From Lachnospiraceae bacterium (GTDB lineage Bacteria > Bacillota > Clostridia > Lachnospirales > Lachnospiraceae): a stretch of DNA of 7,631 bases. Position 1 is the first letter of the stretch; every line of letters begins with the position of its first letter. The stretch is taken from contig JAGCRJ010000208.1 in NCBI GenBank assembly GCA_017964745.1, positions 1 through 7,631 of the forward strand, written 5' to 3'. A program made the position numbers and the translations under genes. Under the pieces are notes generated by a model. The model was given only the letters and a program-made list of their open reading frames with translations, did not search any database and was not told the DNA's origin. Shown in pieces: positions 5,417 through 7,631 of this stretch.

Positions 5417-6691
5417 ATGAAAAATATGAGTAAGAAAACAAAAACCATCATCATTGCGGCGGTGATCGTGATCGCAGCGATCGCTGTTTGTATAATGAAC
5501 TTCAAAAAGCCCGGCAGGATCGAAGGTTTCGAAGCTGCCGTCACATCGATAGATGATATCAGGATCCCCGAGGGAACCAGGATAGTCGCACTCGGTGAAG
5601 CAACCCACGGAAACAGGGAATTCCAGGAGCTTAAGCGCGATGTGCTCGAGGTGCTCGTAAATAATTCCAATGTCAGGGCTCTTGTCCTCGAGGGTGATTT
5701 CGGCGGATGCTGCCTGGTAAATGATTATATCCAGGGAGGAGAGGGTGATCCGAAGGAACTGGTTAATCACCTTGGCTACAGGATCTACAGGACACAGCAG
5801 ATGTGCGATCTTATCGTATGGATGAGGGCATACAACGATACCGCTGCGGATGGTGACAAGATCCGTCTTTACGGAATGGATATCCAGAAGGATAACGACG
5901 ATAAGGTATATATAAGCAATCTTTACGAAAGGCTTGATGCCGGAAAGTATGCCGATTACACGACACGCATGGACGAGCTTCTCGGAGATTCGTACGATAC
6001 CTATGATGCATCGAGATATGATGAGATAATCGCACTCATGGATGAGATTGAAGGCGACCTTACCGCTAATTATGATGCATACTCCGGCATTACTTCAACT
6101 GAGGAGGTTGAGAGAGCGCGTATCGCAGCAGGCGTAATAAAGTACTTCATGGATCTTGAATTAAATACTACGAATTACCATAAATTCAGGGATACCGCGA
6201 TGAAGGATCTTGTAGATAAGATCCTTGCCATTGAGGAAAAGGAATACGGTTCAGCAATCATGATCGGATGCCACAACGGCCACATGACAGAGAACAATTC
6301 ATCCAATTTCACTTATCTCGGCTCTTTCCTTAACGAAGATTACGGAGACAGCTATTTCACGATAGGAACAGATTATTATTACACTTCCGATAATCTCCCC
6401 GGAACCTCGGGCAGGACCGTACAGAGATTCTGCTCCGACGATCCCCTTGCTTACCAGGTTGGATCCATGTCCGAAAACAGATATTATCTTGATCTTGGAG
6501 CCGTGGATTCTTCAAGCAGATTGGGCAGGGTGATAAACCGTTCCATAAGCACCGGCTCTCTTGGTGAGGATTACAATATTACCTACAAGTTCATCAAGTC
6601 ATATCATCAGATCAATTATGCCCCTACAGATATGTACGATGCTATGATATTATATTATGAGGTGACTCCCACCGAGATCTGGGAGCAGTAA
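5417..6691 (+). CDS. Membrane-anchored erythromycin esterase-like family protein
   Basis: A 424-residue protein with an N-terminal basic patch and one hydrophobic segment (about 9-28), then an extracytoplasmic domain of the EreA/EreB-like fold. Conserved elements: GEATHG at 60-65 (Glu61, His64), EGDF at 92-95 (Glu92), YGMDIQ (152-157), FRDTAMKDLVDKI (257-269) and CHNGHM (285-290; His286, His289). These match the catalytic His/Glu region of the family, which also includes many non-resistance hydrolases of unknown substrate. Cys25 is not in a proper lipobox, so a transmembrane anchor is more likely than a lipoprotein. AGGAG (5402-5406) precedes ATG by ten bases. Membrane anchoring and a chromosomal neighbourhood without mobile genes argue against macrolide resistance. 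It is followed 24 bases later by a histidine phosphatase, probably co-transcribed. Confidence 0.82.
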   Translation: MKNMSKKTKTIIIAAVIVIAAIAVCIMNFKKPGRIEGFEAAVTSIDDIRIPEGTRIVALGEATHGNREFQELKRDVLEVLVNNSNVRALVLEGDFGGCCLVNDYIQGGEGDPKELVNHLGYRIYRTQQMCDLIVWMRAYNDTAADGDKIRLYGMDIQKDNDDKVYISNLYERLDAGKYADYTTRMDELLGDSYDTYDASRYDEIIALMDEIEGDLTANYDAYSGITSTEEVERARIAAGVIKYFMDLELNTTNYHKFRDTAMKDLVDKILAIEEKEYGSAIMIGCHNGHMTENNSSNFTYLGSFLNEDYGDSYFTIGTDYYYTSDNLPGTSGRTVQRFCSDDPLAYQVGSMSENRYYLDLGAVDSSSRLGRVINRSISTGSLGEDYNITYKFIKSYHQINYAPTDMYDAMILYYEVTPTEIWEQ

Positions 6692-6703
6692 ACTGAAAGT
6701 ACA

Positions 6704-6713
6704 GAGGATCCTC
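6704..6713. repeat. Perfect palindrome over the phosphatase ribosome binding site
   Basis: GAGGATCCTC is a perfect ten-base palindrome whose left half is part of the AGAGG ribosome binding site of the next gene. With two further matching bases beyond it, it resembles the palindrome in the upstream promoter spacer. Confidence 0.5.
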
Positions 6714-6715
6714 AT

Positions 6716-7420
6716 ATGAGACTGATATTTATCAGACACGGTGAGCCTGATTATGCAAATGACTGCCTGACCGAAAACGGTGTTATCCAGGCAAAGGCTA
6801 CCGCGAAAAGACTTTCGGATGAGCCTATCAACGCGATCTATTCATCGCCTATGGGAAGGGCAAAGCAGACGGCTTCCTTTACCGCTGAGGATCACAGTCT
6901 TGATATAAATGTTCTCGGCTTTATGCACGAGATAAACTGGGGCATTACCGATGAAAAGAAGGAAAAGGGAGAGCTTAAGTACGAAGGCCATCCCTGGAGC
7001 CTTGCAAACGATCTTTTAGAGGAGTGCCCCGAATACATCGGAAGCTTTGAATGGGAAAAGCATCCATATTTTGCGGACAATAAGTGTACCGCTTTCTATC
7101 ACATGATCTCGGAGAAGATCGACGGTTTTCTTGAGAATTTCGGACTTGAGCGTAAGGACGGATCGTATTTTTGCAGAAAGGCATGTGACGATACGATAGC
7201 GCTCTTTTCACACGGAGGCTCCGGCGCTGTGGTTCTGAGCCATATATTCAGTCTTCCTTTTCCTTTCGTTCTCGCATCGCTTCCTTACGGCGTCTGCTCA
7301 GTTACGATCGTGGAATTTCCCTCACGCGAGGGAGAGCAGGTGATACCGAGATTCGAGCTCTTTAACGATATGGGGCATATCGATAATCTGAAGAAAGAAA
7401 AGCTGCATTTTGAAAAATAA
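6716..7420 (+). CDS. Histidine phosphatase family protein (phosphoglycerate mutase-like)
   Basis: A 234-residue cytosolic protein of the branch-1 histidine phosphatase superfamily. The phospho-accepting motif is RHG at 7-9 (His8). SSPMGRAKQTA (43-53) carries the second Arg (48), HEINWG (71-76) the catalytic Glu (72), and SHGGSG (165-170) the second His (166). The core is usual, with a longer middle part (about 77-155) rich in charged residues and Trp. The substrate cannot be told from sequence; relatives act on phosphosugars, alpha-ribazole phosphate or small phosphometabolites. AGAGG (6703-6707) lies eight bases before ATG. It follows the esterase-like gene by 24 bases without terminator and ends before a strong bidirectional terminator, so the two form one unit. 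A shared pathway is not evident. Confidence 0.9.
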   Translation: MRLIFIRHGEPDYANDCLTENGVIQAKATAKRLSDEPINAIYSSPMGRAKQTASFTAEDHSLDINVLGFMHEINWGITDEKKEKGELKYEGHPWSLANDLLEECPEYIGSFEWEKHPYFADNKCTAFYHMISEKIDGFLENFGLERKDGSYFCRKACDDTIALFSHGGSGAVVLSHIFSLPFPFVLASLPYGVCSVTIVEFPSREGEQVIPRFELFNDMGHIDNLKKEKLHFEK

Positions 7421-7432
7421 TACCGGAAAATA

Positions 7433-7467
7433 AAAAGCCGGCAGTCCTGAAAAGGACTGCCGGTTTT
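7433..7467. terminator. Bidirectional Rho-independent terminator
   Basis: CCGGCAGTCC (7438-7447) and GGACTGCCGG (7454-7463) form a perfect ten-pair stem around TGAAAA. TTTT follows on the plus strand; on the minus strand the stem is followed by CTTTTT. It closes the phosphatase unit and the convergent gene on the right. Confidence 0.93.
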
Positions 7468-7491
7468 GCATATGCATATATATCAAAGAGT

Positions 7492-7631
7492 TTAAACCCT
7501 GTTTATCTGAAGCTCTCCGAATGATACGGAACCTGTGATCACACACTGAATTGCATCATCATTGAAATCGCCGACGGATGCTCTGTCCTGACAATCTCCG
7601 AGAGTTACGGATACCTTGTTCAGGATCTTCC
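7492..7631 (-). CDS. C-terminal end of an unrecognised protein (partial)
   Basis: The minus strand has an open frame from the right edge to TAA at 7492-7494, giving the last 45 residues of a protein. The end reads as alternating strands (CVITGSVSFGELQINRV) after a polar, Asp-rich stretch (GDFNDDA). This pattern suggests a beta-rich C-terminal domain; I do not recognise the family. Support for a real gene comes from codon use like the neighbours (ATC, GTA, TCC), and from the stop lying about 25 bases before a bidirectional terminator. The start and most of the gene are outside the window. Confidence 0.65.
   Translation of the reverse strand, partial: KILNKVSVTLGDCQDRASVGDFNDDAIQCVITGSVSFGELQINRV

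Noticed and set aside
5417..5500. Lipoprotein signal with Cys25 in the esterase-like protein.
   Set aside because: The residues before Cys (AIAV) do not fit a lipobox because Val is not accepted next to Cys, and the hydrophobic segment continues past it.
5417..6691. Macrolide resistance gene ere.
   Set aside because: Only family-level similarity, a membrane anchor absent from EreA/EreB, and no mobile or resistance genes nearby.
7318..7333. Hairpin TCCCTC-ACGC-GAGGGA as terminator.
   Set aside because: It lies within the phosphatase coding region, before conserved-length C-terminal sequence, and has no T-run.
1..7631. CRISPR arrays, tRNA or rRNA genes, insertion sequences, riboswitches.
   Set aside because: No regular spaced repeats, cloverleaf, ribosomal motifs, transposase domain or large structured leader was seen by reading both strands.

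Overview
The window reads as chromosomal DNA of a low- to mid-GC Firmicute of the class Clostridia, most likely a motile member of Lachnospiraceae or a close relative. This rests on strong AGGAGG-type ribosome binding sites, extended TGnTATAAT-like -10 boxes, a TSCPD-type small protein, a protein that I recognise from memory as DUF6033-like (common in flagellated Lachnospiraceae), and a well-formed sigma-D (sigma-28) type flagellar promoter. The species cannot be named from the sequence.

Layout. 1-75: end of an open frame entering from the left with AT-rich codon use, possibly the tail of an integrase; weak. 75-400: a minus-strand gene for an 84-residue TSCPD protein with its own terminator and promoter. 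401-547: a divergent promoter region. 548-3109: a plus-strand two-gene unit, a short-chain dehydrogenase/reductase followed by a thiamine-diphosphate enzyme built like 1-deoxy-D-xylulose-5-phosphate synthase (DXPS) but with the acceptor-phosphate pocket rewritten. 3131-4200: a single DHH/DHHA1 phosphoesterase gene with its own promoter and a strong terminator. 4265-5306: a gene for a highly charged DUF6033-like protein with a flagellar-type promoter and its own terminator. 5307-7467: a two-gene unit, a membrane-anchored erythromycin-esterase-fold protein and a histidine phosphatase, behind a promoter region crowded with inverted repeats and closed by a bidirectional terminator. 7492-7631: the C-terminal end of a minus-strand gene running in from the right.

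How the genes may work together. The reductase and the DXPS-like enzyme are 57 bases apart with no terminator between them, so they are probably one small carbohydrate-type pathway; its substrate is unknown. The DXPS-like protein aligns without gaps to E. coli Dxs (recalled sequence) from Glu370 to Arg478, yet Arg420, Arg478, Tyr392 and Asp427 are replaced while the thiamine-diphosphate machinery is kept. A different acceptor is therefore likely, and annotation as plain dxs would mislead. The esterase-fold protein and the phosphatase are 24 bases apart and probably co-transcribed. The remaining genes look like independent units. No RNA gene, CRISPR array or insertion sequence was found. The strongest leads are the altered DXPS module and the link between the DUF6033-like protein and the flagellar regulon.
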